Numbered from the stretch's first letter, positions 1 through 8,438 are shown. The stretch: DNA of 17,403 nucleotides from Candidatus Helarchaeota archaeon (GCA_013375355.1 JABXJV010000026.1:1-17403); one strand, 5' to 3'. The notes: generated from the letters alone by a model not told the origin. Translations and numbers: made by a program.

Positions 1-62
1 AAAAAAAAAGAAAAATGATTTAATCAGTATCGATTTTATAAAGAACTTCCTCTATGATAAAA

Positions 63-70
63 TATAAATA
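63..70 (+). promoter_or_regulatory. TATA-box-like element upstream of the zinc-ribbon membrane gene
   Basis: The octamer TATAAATA lies centred about 31 bases before the ATG at 98. An archaeal TATA box usually sits about 26 bases before the transcription start, so this one would start the message around position 92 and leave a leader of a few bases. The call rests on sequence and spacing only. The region is so AT-rich that chance matches are expected. Confidence 0.3.
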
Positions 71-97
71 CAATTTTTAAGACATTTTAAACTAGAA

Positions 98-796
98 ATG
101 GTATTGCTGGGGAACGTAATGTCATATGGTCTTTATACATATATAGAACAATTGGGAAAAATATCTCGTAAGAGCCGAATCGCTTCTATTATAATGACAA
201 TTGCTATTTGCTTATCGATTATTTGTTTATCGCTTTTACCATGGGGTTTAAGAAACATTATTAGAAAAAATGGTAGATCCCCATTCCAAATTTTAATAAT
301 TTTGGGATTAATAATTAATATTGCAGCAAATTTTATATTATGGTGTGGGGCGACTTTTGAAGATACAACACTTATTGAAAGTAATACGTTAATTAATATT
401 GGATTTATATTCGGGGTAGCATCTTGGCCATTAATGATAATAAGCACAACTTATGGTTTATTTTGGATTCAGACACTACAATTTAAAGTCGAATATCTAC
501 TACTTTTTATATATAGTTCAGAATTAGGTTTATTTCTCGCACAAATGTTTTTAATTTTAGATTTATTTGACCCAAAGACTTTGGGTATTCTATTTCTTTG
601 GTCATATGAATTTATTTATATCATTCTTATTATTCTAGGTCTTTTAGCTTTAATAATACTTAAAACCGAAATCTTAGAACCTTCAGAATATAAATTTCAA
701 TTCAGATTATGCCCAAATTGTAAGAAGTTAATTGCTGGACCTAGTAATTTTTGTGTAAATTGCGGAGAGAAAATAAAGTTTAGAGAAAATGACTGA
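98..796 (+). CDS. Five-helix membrane protein with C-terminal zinc ribbon
   Basis: I do not recognise a named family. The 232-residue protein has about five hydrophobic segments (roughly residues 28-50, 63-84, 96-122, 130-156 and 162-188). A short linker leads to a C-terminal zinc ribbon with two CxxC knuckles, Cys205/Cys208 and Cys219/Cys222, probably facing the cytosol. Such ribbons at the end of archaeal membrane proteins usually serve structure or protein contacts; no enzyme motif is visible. The start is uncertain. ATG 98 lies just after a TATA-like box. A second in-frame ATG at 119 has a G-rich GGGG at 108-111 ahead of it and would remove seven residues. The gene converges on the iron-sulfur gene at 851 across 54 bases that include a T-rich run. 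Confidence 0.75.
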   Translation: MVLLGNVMSYGLYTYIEQLGKISRKSRIASIIMTIAICLSIICLSLLPWGLRNIIRKNGRSPFQILIILGLIINIAANFILWCGATFEDTTLIESNTLINIGFIFGVASWPLMIISTTYGLFWIQTLQFKVEYLLLFIYSSELGLFLAQMFLILDLFDPKTLGILFLWSYEFIYIILIILGLLALIILKTEILEPSEYKFQFRLCPNCKKLIAGPSNFCVNCGEKIKFREND

Positions 797-850
797 GTTA
801 ATAAATTTTTTATGAAATGTAGCTCATTATAAAGTTTTAGACCATTTATT

Positions 851-1786
851 TTACCCTTTTGTAGTTGTAGTTATAATAGGTAGTTTATTCTTCATAACTT
901 TTTCATAGCCATGTTTAAAAAAAGGACAAACTTTTATACAGATTGAGCATCCTTGATATTTAAAAAACGAAGGAAAACACTTCTCATTATCAATACTCGT
1001 GATATATTTACCATTATCAGATTTAATTTTATTATCAAAAGGATATATTGCTTGTCCTGGACATGCTTTAATACATGCTTTACAATTTTTACAAATTTCC
1101 TTAATTCCTAAATTAGCTTGTTTAGTTTTTGGCAGTGGTGAAGCATCTGTGGCGATCATTGAGAGGCGTTGGGAAGGGCCAAATTCACGAGTAATTATTA
1201 ACCCATTATTACCCAATTCTCCTAAACCTGCCTTTTGTGCCATTGGAGGATATAAAACCGGTCCCCCGAAAGGGTGAAACGCTTGTGCTTGATATCCCCG
1301 ATCTCTAATATATTTTGCAAGTTTATTAGTTGCTTCTCCAAGCTCAGCATATATCCTCATTGCTTCAACACCTGCTGGTGGTTCAGGTGCTTGTTCAATT
1401 CTATCTTTCTTCATTTCTTTACCTAAAACAATAGCGTTATCTAAAACTTTATCTTTAACTCGATAGTTTGACATTTCTTCTTCAAAAATATAATATTCAT
1501 CAACTTCTGTAAATCCTATTAGATCAATCCCAATGGACTTAGCGTAATCAATTAAATCATCCCAAAATTTTTGGTTTATAGGGACTTTTTCCGCGGTTAT
1601 TGCTTTATTTAATTTCTTATATTTTCTGGCAATACCTAACCCGTTAAATATCCTGGTTATGCAGTCAAATAATTCCTTGAACAGCTTTTTATCATCAAAT
1701 TCAAACATTTTTCCGTCAAATTTATCCAAAGATATAACTATTTGTTTTAATCCGCCTTTAGATTTTTTAATTCCGAACAACTCCAA
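851..1786 (-). CDS. QueG/reductive-dehalogenase-superfamily iron-sulfur protein
   Basis: This is a 311-residue soluble protein. Its centre (residues about 186-214, AGLGELGNNGLIITREFG followed by an ATD motif) matches the conserved cobalamin-side segment of epoxyqueuosine reductase and reductive dehalogenases. The C-terminus holds a double 4Fe-4S domain: Cys232, 235, 238 and 242, then Cys270, 280, 283 and 287, with each set ending in CP. It lacks a Tat signal, transmembrane helices and the HEAT tail of bacterial QueG, and is shorter than either family (usually about 380 to 500 residues). A cytosolic corrinoid-linked reductase is likely; the substrate cannot be told. The start is TTG at 1786 with an in-frame TAA two codons upstream. 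The first ATG is codon 27 (1708) and is a possible alternative start. It is divergent from the gene at 1875. Confidence 0.8.
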   Translation of the reverse strand: MELFGIKKSKGGLKQIVISLDKFDGKMFEFDDKKLFKELFDCITRIFNGLGIARKYKKLNKAITAEKVPINQKFWDDLIDYAKSIGIDLIGFTEVDEYYIFEEEMSNYRVKDKVLDNAIVLGKEMKKDRIEQAPEPPAGVEAMRIYAELGEATNKLAKYIRDRGYQAQAFHPFGGPVLYPPMAQKAGLGELGNNGLIITREFGPSQRLSMIATDASPLPKTKQANLGIKEICKNCKACIKACPGQAIYPFDNKIKSDNGKYITSIDNEKCFPSFFKYQGCSICIKVCPFFKHGYEKVMKNKLPIITTTTKG

Positions 1787-1817
1787 GTTTTAAAAAATAA
1801 TAGTCAATTTCTAAACC

Positions 1818-1832
1818 AACAAACGCTTTGTT
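1818..1832. repeat. Inverted repeat AACAAA-CGC-TTTGTT in a divergent intergenic region
   Basis: Six-base arms (1818-1823 and 1827-1832) flank a three-base centre. The repeat sits almost in the middle of the 88-base space between two divergent genes, about 31 bases from the TTG at 1786 and 42 bases from the ATG at 1875. The position suits an operator for a dimeric regulator acting on one or both genes. A chance palindrome is also possible. Confidence 0.35.
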
Positions 1833-1845
1833 ATTTTTAAAAATA

Positions 1846-1853
1846 TTTATAAT
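1846..1853 (+). promoter_or_regulatory. TATA-box-like element giving a probable leaderless message
   Basis: TTTATAAT is centred 25-26 bases before the ATG at 1875, the distance expected between an archaeal TATA box and its transcription start. No SD sequence precedes that ATG, so transcription would begin at or next to the start codon. The call rests on spacing in an AT-rich region. Confidence 0.35.
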
Positions 1854-1874
1854 TAAATTTCTGAATACCAATTT

Positions 1875-2429
1875 ATGAATAATTCTTCGGATTTTTCACT
1901 TGATAAGAAAAGATTTTTAATTCAAATTTTAATCGCAGCTATAATTTCTGTATTACTCCAAATATTTATCGTTCCTCTGATTATTGATCCTCTAACTAGA
2001 AGATTCCCCAATATATTTGAAAGGAGGGTTACAATTTTAATAACTACTTTAAGTTTTTGGTTTTTCTCATTTTCAGTTTCTTTCTTTTTCTATCCCGAAA
2101 ATGAAATTATTAACTCCTATTTATTGTGTTCGTTCATTCCATTAGTAATAATTATATTTCTGGAATTTATTGAACTATTCTTTTTTGATATATTGCATAT
2201 GCTTCCAATAATTGTTGTTATTTATATCGTGTGGAAATTACCAGATACAATCAACCTAAAATTTACTGCCATTGCCTCACCAATATTAGTAATTTGGTTC
2301 TTAACAGTTCGATTACTTGGAATAAATTATCCAGACTTCGAATTGTCTTTCCTTGGAATAAGTTACTTAATTATTTGGGGAGTCTCGAATATCATCATTG
2401 CTTATATAATAACAAAAAGAAGGGACTAG
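1875..2429 (+). CDS. Polytopic membrane protein, first gene of the transporter operon
   Basis: The 184-residue protein is very hydrophobic, with about six membrane segments (around residues 14-36, 52-73, 81-103, 107-121, 130-148 and 157-180) and a short charged N-terminus. I recognise no family and see no catalytic motif. Its stop is three bases before the ATG of the MFS transporter at 2433, so the two genes are almost certainly co-transcribed and possibly translationally coupled. That makes it a candidate accessory partner of the transporter. ATG 1875 is the first start in the frame and has no SD, with a TATA-like box at leaderless distance. Confidence 0.7.
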   Translation: MNNSSDFSLDKKRFLIQILIAAIISVLLQIFIVPLIIDPLTRRFPNIFERRVTILITTLSFWFFSFSVSFFFYPENEIINSYLLCSFIPLVIIIFLEFIELFFFDILHMLPIIVVIYIVWKLPDTINLKFTAIASPILVIWFLTVRLLGINYPDFELSFLGISYLIIWGVSNIIIAYIITKRRD

Positions 2430-2432
2430 AAT

Positions 2433-3695
2433 ATGAGTGAGGATAAAGGAGTAGAAATTGAAGCTAAAGAATGGACAAGATACCACACTTATCTAGTAAG
2501 CTTCTTTTCTATCATGAATTTTTTTGGTCTATTCAATATAGTTTTTGGAGGGTTTGTTCTAAATGAGGTCGCACAATCATTTGGAGTCAGTGTTACAATA
2601 ATTCCCATTATTTCATCAATTGCAGGTATTGGGCTTTTCTTTTCCATTATTACTCGTACCTTACCAGACCATTTTGGTCGTAAAAGGGTATTATTTATAT
2701 TATCTCTTTTAGCATACACTAACCTTATTATTCATGTTTTAGCCCCAAATATTATTATCTACACCATAATTGGATTTACAGGTAGTATATTAGGCACAAA
2801 TACTGCAAATGTGATAATTTCTGAAGAAATTCCTGCAGATTATCGGGGGACTGCAGTTGGTATCATGCAAGGAATTGGTATGACCGCCGCACCTTTCTCA
2901 GCTTTTATATCAATCTTTGCTGGGGGCTTAGATACATGGAGATATATCTATCTAATTATGAATATTCCAGCAATTATTATTTTTACTATTCTGTGGTTAT
3001 GGCTAAGAGAGCCAGAACGATATATCCAGGATAAAAAGTTAAGAGACGAAAGGGGAGAGGAAAATCCCAGTATTTTTGCAGTTTTTCAGCGTAAATATTT
3101 GAAAACTTTTTTTATGAGTTCTCTATTGTTATTTTTAACACAGTTCATATATTTGACAATTAAACGGTATTTTAAACCTTTTCTTGTAGATGAAAGAGGA
3201 TTTGATAATGGCACAGTAGGGTTATGGATGATTTTTATATATATAGGTTCTATTTTGGGATACTATTTATCAGGTTATTTGGCGGATCGTCTTGGTAGGC
3301 GGCGTTCTATATATATTACCGCAACGTCATACTTTATCTTTAGTATTACATTTGTAATATCAAGAACTAGGTGGGTTATTTTCTTAAGTTTTTTTGGGCT
3401 CAATTTAAGTTTTTCAATATTCATGATTGTGGCTACCATTTATTCCTTTGAATTTTATTCAACAAAAGAGCGTTCTACAGGTTCTGGGTGGGTTCAAGTT
3501 CTTGGAAATTCGGCATGGGTTTTTGCAAACCTGGTAATTTCTATTTTTGTATATTCCTTGAAATTTTCATGGGGTGAAACATTCCTAATTCTCTGCTTTT
3601 TGCCGATTCTAATGATAATTCTTACCTATTTTATGCCAGAGACTAAAGCTCTCGAGTTGGAGATAATCGTTGAAAAATTCGTAGAAAAAAAATAA
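2433..3695 (+). CDS. MFS transporter, sugar-porter/metabolite:H+ symporter type (copy 1)
   Basis: This is a 420-residue major facilitator protein with about twelve membrane segments, so it is full length. The loop after helix 2 carries motif A as DHFGRKR (79-85). The pseudo-symmetric loop after helix 8 carries ADRLGRRR (284-291). EEIPADYRG (131-139) and a terminal PETK (402-405) are features of the sugar-porter/metabolite symporter branch. Substrate and direction of transport cannot be read from sequence. The start at 2433 lies three bases after the upstream membrane gene. The next gene (3783) is a close paralogue, sharing long blocks such as IKRYFKPFL and EFYSTKER, which implies a tandem duplication. 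Confidence 0.9.
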   Translation: MSEDKGVEIEAKEWTRYHTYLVSFFSIMNFFGLFNIVFGGFVLNEVAQSFGVSVTIIPIISSIAGIGLFFSIITRTLPDHFGRKRVLFILSLLAYTNLIIHVLAPNIIIYTIIGFTGSILGTNTANVIISEEIPADYRGTAVGIMQGIGMTAAPFSAFISIFAGGLDTWRYIYLIMNIPAIIIFTILWLWLREPERYIQDKKLRDERGEENPSIFAVFQRKYLKTFFMSSLLLFLTQFIYLTIKRYFKPFLVDERGFDNGTVGLWMIFIYIGSILGYYLSGYLADRLGRRRSIYITATSYFIFSITFVISRTRWVIFLSFFGLNLSFSIFMIVATIYSFEFYSTKERSTGSGWVQVLGNSAWVFANLVISIFVYSLKFSWGETFLILCFLPILMIILTYFMPETKALELEIIVEKFVEKK

Positions 3696-3782
3696 GAAAT
3701 CAAAGCTTTTCAATAAAATTTAAATAATTTTCCCGAGTCAATCCATGTATTATAACCTATAAATTAAAGGATTCGTTAAATA

Positions 3783-5051
3783 ATGGGCAATGAGGTAGAA
3801 GCTAAAGAATGGATTGGCTACCATACTTATTTGATAATATTTTTATCCATTGTCAACTTTTTTACTATATTTAGCGTCGTTTATGGGGGTTTGACGATGA
3901 ATAACGTTGCGAAATCGTTTGGTATTAGTGTGACTATAATTCCATTGATCACTTCAATTATGGGCATTGGGATGGTTTTTTCTATTATATTTCAAAATCA
4001 AGCGGATCGATTTGGAAGAAAAAAAATTATGTTTGTTTTTTATATGTTGATTCATATTAATGGAATTTTTTTTATATTATCCCCTAATATTATTATTTAT
4101 ACTATCCTTGGATTTGTAGGATCAACATTTGGTGTAAATCTCATAAATGTGATAATTTCGGAGGAGATTCCCGCGAGATACCGAGGGACAATAATTGGAA
4201 TTGTTCAAGGTATCGGGATGAGTGGCTCTATTTTGGCTGCATTTTTAAGTACATTTTTAAGCTATTCGCCAGATATGTGGAGAGATATATATCTTAGTGT
4301 TGATATACCCGGAACAATTATATTTTCAATATTATGGTTATGGATGAAAGAACCAAAAAGATTTCAAAAAGAAAAGGAGATAAAATTAATCAAAGAAAAA
4401 TCTCGCTCAGAAATTTTCGCTGTTTTTCAACCAAAATATATAAGAATATTTAGTTTAAGTTGCTCATTAGTTTTTTCAGTTTCTTTTATTTATATAACTA
4501 TTAAACGTTATTTTAAACCTTTTCTTCTAGATGAAAGAGGTTATTTAGGATTTAATGATGCTACCGTAGGTTTTTGGATGATTTTTATTTATCTTGGTTC
4601 TATTATAGGATATTATCTTTCAGGATATCTGGCAGATAAAATTGGCAGACGTAAAACAATCTACATTTCTGCATTCATATATTTCATTTTTAACATTACA
4701 TTTGTAATTATTCAAATTGATTGGGTTATTCTTTTGAGTTTGCTCGGGGTTAACGCCAGTTTTTCCATATTTTTCATTACAGTAAATATATATGCAGTAG
4801 AATTTTATTCTACAAAAGAAAGGGCTACCGCTTTAGGTTGGATAACAATAATTGGGAACGCTCCATGGGTCCTTGGAAATTTCCTTATTTCACTCTTACT
4901 TGGTTTCGGACTTTCTTGGGGTGCGATTTTCCTTTTATTTTCTTTTTTTCCAATTTTATTAATTGTATTGACGAAATTAATGCCTGAGACCAAAAAACTA
5001 GTATTAGAAGATATCCATGAAAAATATGTGGAAAAAAAAATAGGAAATTAA
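3783..5051 (+). CDS. MFS transporter, tandem paralogue (copy 2)
   Basis: This 422-residue, roughly twelve-helix major facilitator protein is collinear with the product of 2433-3695. Motif A appears as ADRFGRKK (74-81) after helix 2 and again as ADKIGRRK (284-291) after helix 8. EEIPARYRG (127-135), EFYSTKER (340-347) and PETK (401-404) are shared with copy 1. Pore-lining stretches differ more than the loops, so the two may differ in substrate. The 87-base gap before it contains TATA-like stretches (3719-3726, 3758-3765) and a weak AAAGGA at 3766-3771, so it may have its own promoter as well as read-through from copy 1. It converges on the HEAT-repeat gene with only 23 bases between the stops. 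Confidence 0.9.
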   Translation: MGNEVEAKEWIGYHTYLIIFLSIVNFFTIFSVVYGGLTMNNVAKSFGISVTIIPLITSIMGIGMVFSIIFQNQADRFGRKKIMFVFYMLIHINGIFFILSPNIIIYTILGFVGSTFGVNLINVIISEEIPARYRGTIIGIVQGIGMSGSILAAFLSTFLSYSPDMWRDIYLSVDIPGTIIFSILWLWMKEPKRFQKEKEIKLIKEKSRSEIFAVFQPKYIRIFSLSCSLVFSVSFIYITIKRYFKPFLLDERGYLGFNDATVGFWMIFIYLGSIIGYYLSGYLADKIGRRKTIYISAFIYFIFNITFVIIQIDWVILLSLLGVNASFSIFFITVNIYAVEFYSTKERATALGWITIIGNAPWVLGNFLISLLLGFGLSWGAIFLLFSFFPILLIVLTKLMPETKKLVLEDIHEKYVEKKIGN

Positions 5052-5074
5052 AGTTATTCAATAATCATCTAACA

Positions 5075-6637
5075 TTATTTCCAATCATAAGATCTTTTTC
5101 TTACTCTTTTTTTTGATTTCTTTTTCTTAACTTTTGCTTTTTTTCTCTTTTTCTTAAATATTTTTAAGGCATCTAATGATAGGTTTCGTATTTGATCATT
5201 CTTTTCTTTTGAAGTTGTTTTCAGCTCATCAACAGCTTCTGAAATATCAACACCTTTTTCTGCAACTTTTTTTAAATTAAATGCTGCATTCAACCTCATT
5301 TTCTTTTCGGAATCAGAAAGTGCAGTAGTAAATATAGGAACAGTTGCAGAAAGAGACTTTGTATCTTTAGTACGATCCACTAATGTTCGTGCAGCCACAA
5401 ATTTTACTTCTTTATCTGGATCAGAGAGTAATTTTTTAAGAGCAGGAAATATTGGTGATATATCTAGAGACCATTTTACATGATTTAATGTTCCCACAGT
5501 CTCTTGCCGCACATCTTTATCAGAATGATTTAATAACTTTTCAATTTCTTTCCAATTCTGTTGATTTGCATAATAAAGAGTCAGGACATCAGCCACACCC
5601 CAATTTATAGAGAGAAGCTTTGTAAGATCATTTATATAATTGGAAATATCAAACTCAGAACTTACTAAGTCTCTAAAAATAAATATGGCAATATCTTGTA
5701 TTTTCTTATTTTTATCAGAAATCATTTCAAAGACTGCAGGAATTGCATCAGTAATCATTTGTCCTTCACTTTGGGCATTCCTTATAGCTGTTAACGCCGC
5801 TTTTTTCGCTTTTATATTTTTATCGAACAACAATAAAGTAAGTAATGGAATAGTAAATGATATATCACGTTCGTCTCTATCACTAACTAAGTCAGGAGTA
5901 GTAAGTGATGCTAAAAAATTAGCTGCAGATATTTTATCTTTGACATTAGGACTTTTTAATCTATCAATATTACCTGAATAATAACCATAAGTTGTATTTG
6001 TATACATTCCATAATAATGTGCAAGAGCCTCAGCTGCCAACCATCTGACTTCTGAATCTTTATCATAAAGAGTAGTTTTAAGTGCAGGAACAGCATCAAA
6101 AATATTCATCGAATTCTTTACAGCATCACGTAAAGTCCGAGCTGATTTCTTTCTAATTGCTGGATCTGAACTTTTTAAATCTGAAATTAATTTATCAATG
6201 GTTTTTTGATGAAGATAACGCCATCCAATACCTTTGTCAGCCCATTGGGTATATGAATTAAGACGATTCAGAGCCCTTACTTGTTCTTCCTTTTTAGGGC
6301 TCTTCAAATCATTTATATTTTTTGAAAAATCGTCATATGAATATAACCTACAATAATAGGATATGTAATTCGAATAATAGAATTTGAATGCTTCTGCAAC
6401 AAGTAATCTTACTTCCTCATCTTTATCAGAAAGTACTTTATTAAGAGATGGAAATGTAGGAGAAATATTTTCTCCATTTTTTGCTAAATCTATTAGAATT
6501 CTTGCTATCTCTCGTTTTATTGTTGGATCCGAACTTTTTAAATCATTTAATATCCTAATCAATCCATTAGCACTTAGAGAATATTTTTCTTCAACTTTTC
6601 CTCCTGAACTTTTCGGTTTTTTCTTCTTTCCTTTCAA
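5075..6637 (-). CDS. HEAT-repeat protein with internal duplication and lysine-rich tail
   Basis: The 520-residue soluble protein is built from alpha-helical HEAT-type repeats, seen as recurring DLKSSDP, SDKDEEVR and AAEAL-like motifs. Residues about 25-128 and 146-245 align as a duplicated block offset by roughly 120 residues. Both contain LKSSDP followed by a DKD-EVR-LAAEA helix pair and a Tyr-rich linker. Both ends are basic: KGKKKKPK at the start, and a tail (492-520) with 19 Lys/Arg in 29 residues. Such proteins are binding scaffolds; the basic tail could contact nucleic acid or acidic membrane, but no partner is identifiable. TTG 6637 is the only start close to the first repeat. An ATG four codons upstream is followed by TGC and TGA, so it cannot be used normally. 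Confidence 0.8.
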   Translation of the reverse strand: MKGKKKKPKSSGGKVEEKYSLSANGLIRILNDLKSSDPTIKREIARILIDLAKNGENISPTFPSLNKVLSDKDEEVRLLVAEAFKFYYSNYISYYCRLYSYDDFSKNINDLKSPKKEEQVRALNRLNSYTQWADKGIGWRYLHQKTIDKLISDLKSSDPAIRKKSARTLRDAVKNSMNIFDAVPALKTTLYDKDSEVRWLAAEALAHYYGMYTNTTYGYYSGNIDRLKSPNVKDKISAANFLASLTTPDLVSDRDERDISFTIPLLTLLLFDKNIKAKKAALTAIRNAQSEGQMITDAIPAVFEMISDKNKKIQDIAIFIFRDLVSSEFDISNYINDLTKLLSINWGVADVLTLYYANQQNWKEIEKLLNHSDKDVRQETVGTLNHVKWSLDISPIFPALKKLLSDPDKEVKFVAARTLVDRTKDTKSLSATVPIFTTALSDSEKKMRLNAAFNLKKVAEKGVDISEAVDELKTTSKEKNDQIRNLSLDALKIFKKKRKKAKVKKKKSKKRVRKRSYDWK

Positions 6638-6750
6638 AAATCAGCACATTTTTTATTCAATTCAATCTAGAATAAATACAACATCAGAAAATAGACGTTT
6701 AATTTTAATAAATATAATTAATTTTGATAATATAGTAAAGAGTTTCTATC

Positions 6751-6996
6751 TCACTTATAATCTTTAAGAACGATAAATGTGTTTGTATCAACAACTCCAT
6801 CAATCAAATCAATTTTTTCAACTAATAAATCATTAATTACCTCTATATTTTCTGCCTCAATCTCAAGCATTAAATCATAAATACCTGCAAGGTGTGAAAT
6901 TTGTTTAATTTCGTTTATTTGTTTTAATTCTTTAATTACATTTTTGGTATTACTCATACTGAGCTTAATGACCATATATGCTTTTATCAAATTCAT
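6751..6996 (-). CDS. Stand-alone Lrp/AsnC effector (RAM) domain protein
   Basis: This product of about 81 residues consists only of the ACT-like RAM domain that binds amino acids in Lrp/AsnC regulators. It has a beta strand (KAYMVIKLS), a helix, the characteristic GIYDLMLEIEA strand and a final helix and strand (DTNTFIVLKD). There is no helix-turn-helix, so it cannot bind DNA in the Lrp manner alone. Free RAM proteins usually assemble as dimers or higher oligomers and sense small molecules. The ATG at 6996 directly follows a GTG at 6999; either could start translation. The stop of the upstream transporter gene is only 2-5 bases away, so the two form an operon. That transporter carries a related domain at its own C-terminus. 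Confidence 0.85.
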   Translation of the reverse strand: MNLIKAYMVIKLSMSNTKNVIKELKQINEIKQISHLAGIYDLMLEIEAENIEVINDLLVEKIDLIDGVVDTNTFIVLKDYK

Positions 6997-7001
6997 CACG
7001 T

Positions 7002-8438
7002 CTATACATCAAATTCAATAAAATTTTCCATTTCTAAAATCGAATCGAATTTTTTTAATTCCGCAATAAAATTTCTTAATAAGTAATTGCTTTGAAAAAA
7101 TGTTTTCAATAGCAAATCATATTTTCCGGTTATACTCTTTAATTCTCTTATATTTGGATTATATTTCAATCTATCTATTAAGAATTTCCATTTCTTAGGC
7201 TTAATTTTTAAGAGAATAATTGATCTCAGGCTGTTTTTTTCATGGTAATACCGTAATAACATAGTTATTGATAATATTATTACCGCCATTGTCAATAATG
7301 TTAAGTCAAATCTAACTCCTTCATTACCAATAAAAAAACCAACAAATATTGTAGTAAACGGTTCAAAAACTGCTAGAATTGCTACCCATTGATCCCATTT
7401 TAAAGAACGGCGATTCCGCAAACTCACACTTTGACTTGAAAAATAAACAATATATGGAATAATTGTACTCTCGATTCCTAAAACCCAAGTCCAAATATTA
7501 AAAATTATGACCGGAAAATTTTGAAATTCAATAAGAAAATTTTTAATTTCAATGCCAATAGTAGAATTTTCTAGAGGTAGAATTTCTATAACCAGAGCAA
7601 ATAGGATAAGACCTAATAAGCTTGATATGAAAAAAAAGAAAATTTTTACAAGCGATTTTGTGAGTTGAAAATTTGTATTTTTATCTCGAAAAGAAACGAT
7701 TCTTTCTTTCTCATAAGCTGTAAAATCATCCAATCCAGAAGTTATAATAAATAAAACCCAAAAAATTAGAGTCATACCTAAAGCAATAAAACCAAAGATA
7801 CTAGCTTCATTATTTATTGTTAGAGGAGTACTCATTATCGTTAGGACACCAGCAATTATGAATAAGGATAAATATGAGAACTTAATCGAATCCATATATT
7901 CCAGTCTTCTACTTAAATTCCACAAAGCCACAAAAATCATCGAAGCAACTGTATTTAATATGGATGAAAAGATTATACCAAGAATTTGGTAGGCTTGAAA
8001 ATAGAAATAAATACTTACAACATAAAAAATTCCTAATAAAAAATAATAAAACAAATAAGGAATTCGAGATTTTCTTTTAGTTATAGAAGTTCGACTTGAG
8101 GGAAGGTAACTAGTAATTTGCTTCTTAAAATCTTGGAATGAATATTGAAACCAGCTCCATTTTCCTTTTTTGTTATAAAATGAAGTAAGAACAACTGAGA
8201 TGAATATGAATATAAATGCTCCTATAATTGAAAGTAATATTCTTATGAATGATACCATTAAAATGGACTTTACAGTTTCGTTTAGATATAAAAATGGCCA
8301 TGGAATTAAACCCCACATTATCGTAGTAATTAATATTGCAAAATAATTTACCTTTTTCTTAATGGAAATTAATGAAAAAATTAATAATATAACTGTTATT
8401 ATATTAAAAATCACTAACGAGCTAAAATCGTCTATCAT
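7002..8438 (-). CDS. DMT/EamA-like transporter fused to a C-terminal RAM-like domain
   Basis: The 478-residue protein has ten to eleven membrane segments between residues 7 and 396. Helix 10 reads AVFEPFTTIFVGFFIGNE (356-373), matching the late-helix signature of drug/metabolite transporters (EamA), which commonly export amino acids and other metabolites. After the last helix, residues about 404-478 form a soluble domain: a strand (IILLKIKP), a helix, SITGKYDLLLK (435-445), a helix and a final strand. It has the same layout as the free RAM protein encoded 2-5 bases downstream. Known DMT proteins usually end shortly after helix 10, so the tail is an addition, presumably cytosolic and possibly a ligand sensor. 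ATG 8438 has no SD. Substrate is unknown. Confidence 0.8.
   Translation of the reverse strand: MIDDFSSLVIFNIITVILLIFSLISIKKKVNYFAILITTIMWGLIPWPFLYLNETVKSILMVSFIRILLSIIGAFIFIFISVVLTSFYNKKGKWSWFQYSFQDFKKQITSYLPSSRTSITKRKSRIPYLFYYFLLGIFYVVSIYFYFQAYQILGIIFSSILNTVASMIFVALWNLSRRLEYMDSIKFSYLSLFIIAGVLTIMSTPLTINNEASIFGFIALGMTLIFWVLFIITSGLDDFTAYEKERIVSFRDKNTNFQLTKSLVKIFFFFISSLLGLILFALVIEILPLENSTIGIEIKNFLIEFQNFPVIIFNIWTWVLGIESTIIPYIVYFSSQSVSLRNRRSLKWDQWVAILAVFEPFTTIFVGFFIGNEGVRFDLTLLTMAVIILSITMLLRYYHEKNSLRSIILLKIKPKKWKFLIDRLKYNPNIRELKSITGKYDLLLKTFFQSNYLLRNFIAELKKFDSILEMENFIEFDV

Noticed and set aside
1..97. Left edge searched for an RNA gene or the end of an upstream gene
   Set aside because: It is AT-rich with a poly-A run and a TATA-like box only; no coding or tRNA-like structure is seen.
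2231..2440. Open frame overlapping the end of the 184-residue membrane gene in another frame
   Set aside because: The other frame has coherent membrane helices and ends three bases before the MFS start; this one has neither pattern nor start signal.
6638..6649. In-frame ATG-TGC-TGA just upstream of the HEAT gene, which could suggest selenocysteine read-through into the gene
   Set aside because: No SECIS-like structure is apparent and HEAT proteins have no need of selenocysteine. Start at the TTG after the TGA is simpler.
6384..6767. Plus-strand open frame of 127 codons overlapping the HEAT gene's 5' end
   Set aside because: It is antisense to a gene with clear repeats and shows no recognisable motif, so it is a shadow of the real frame.
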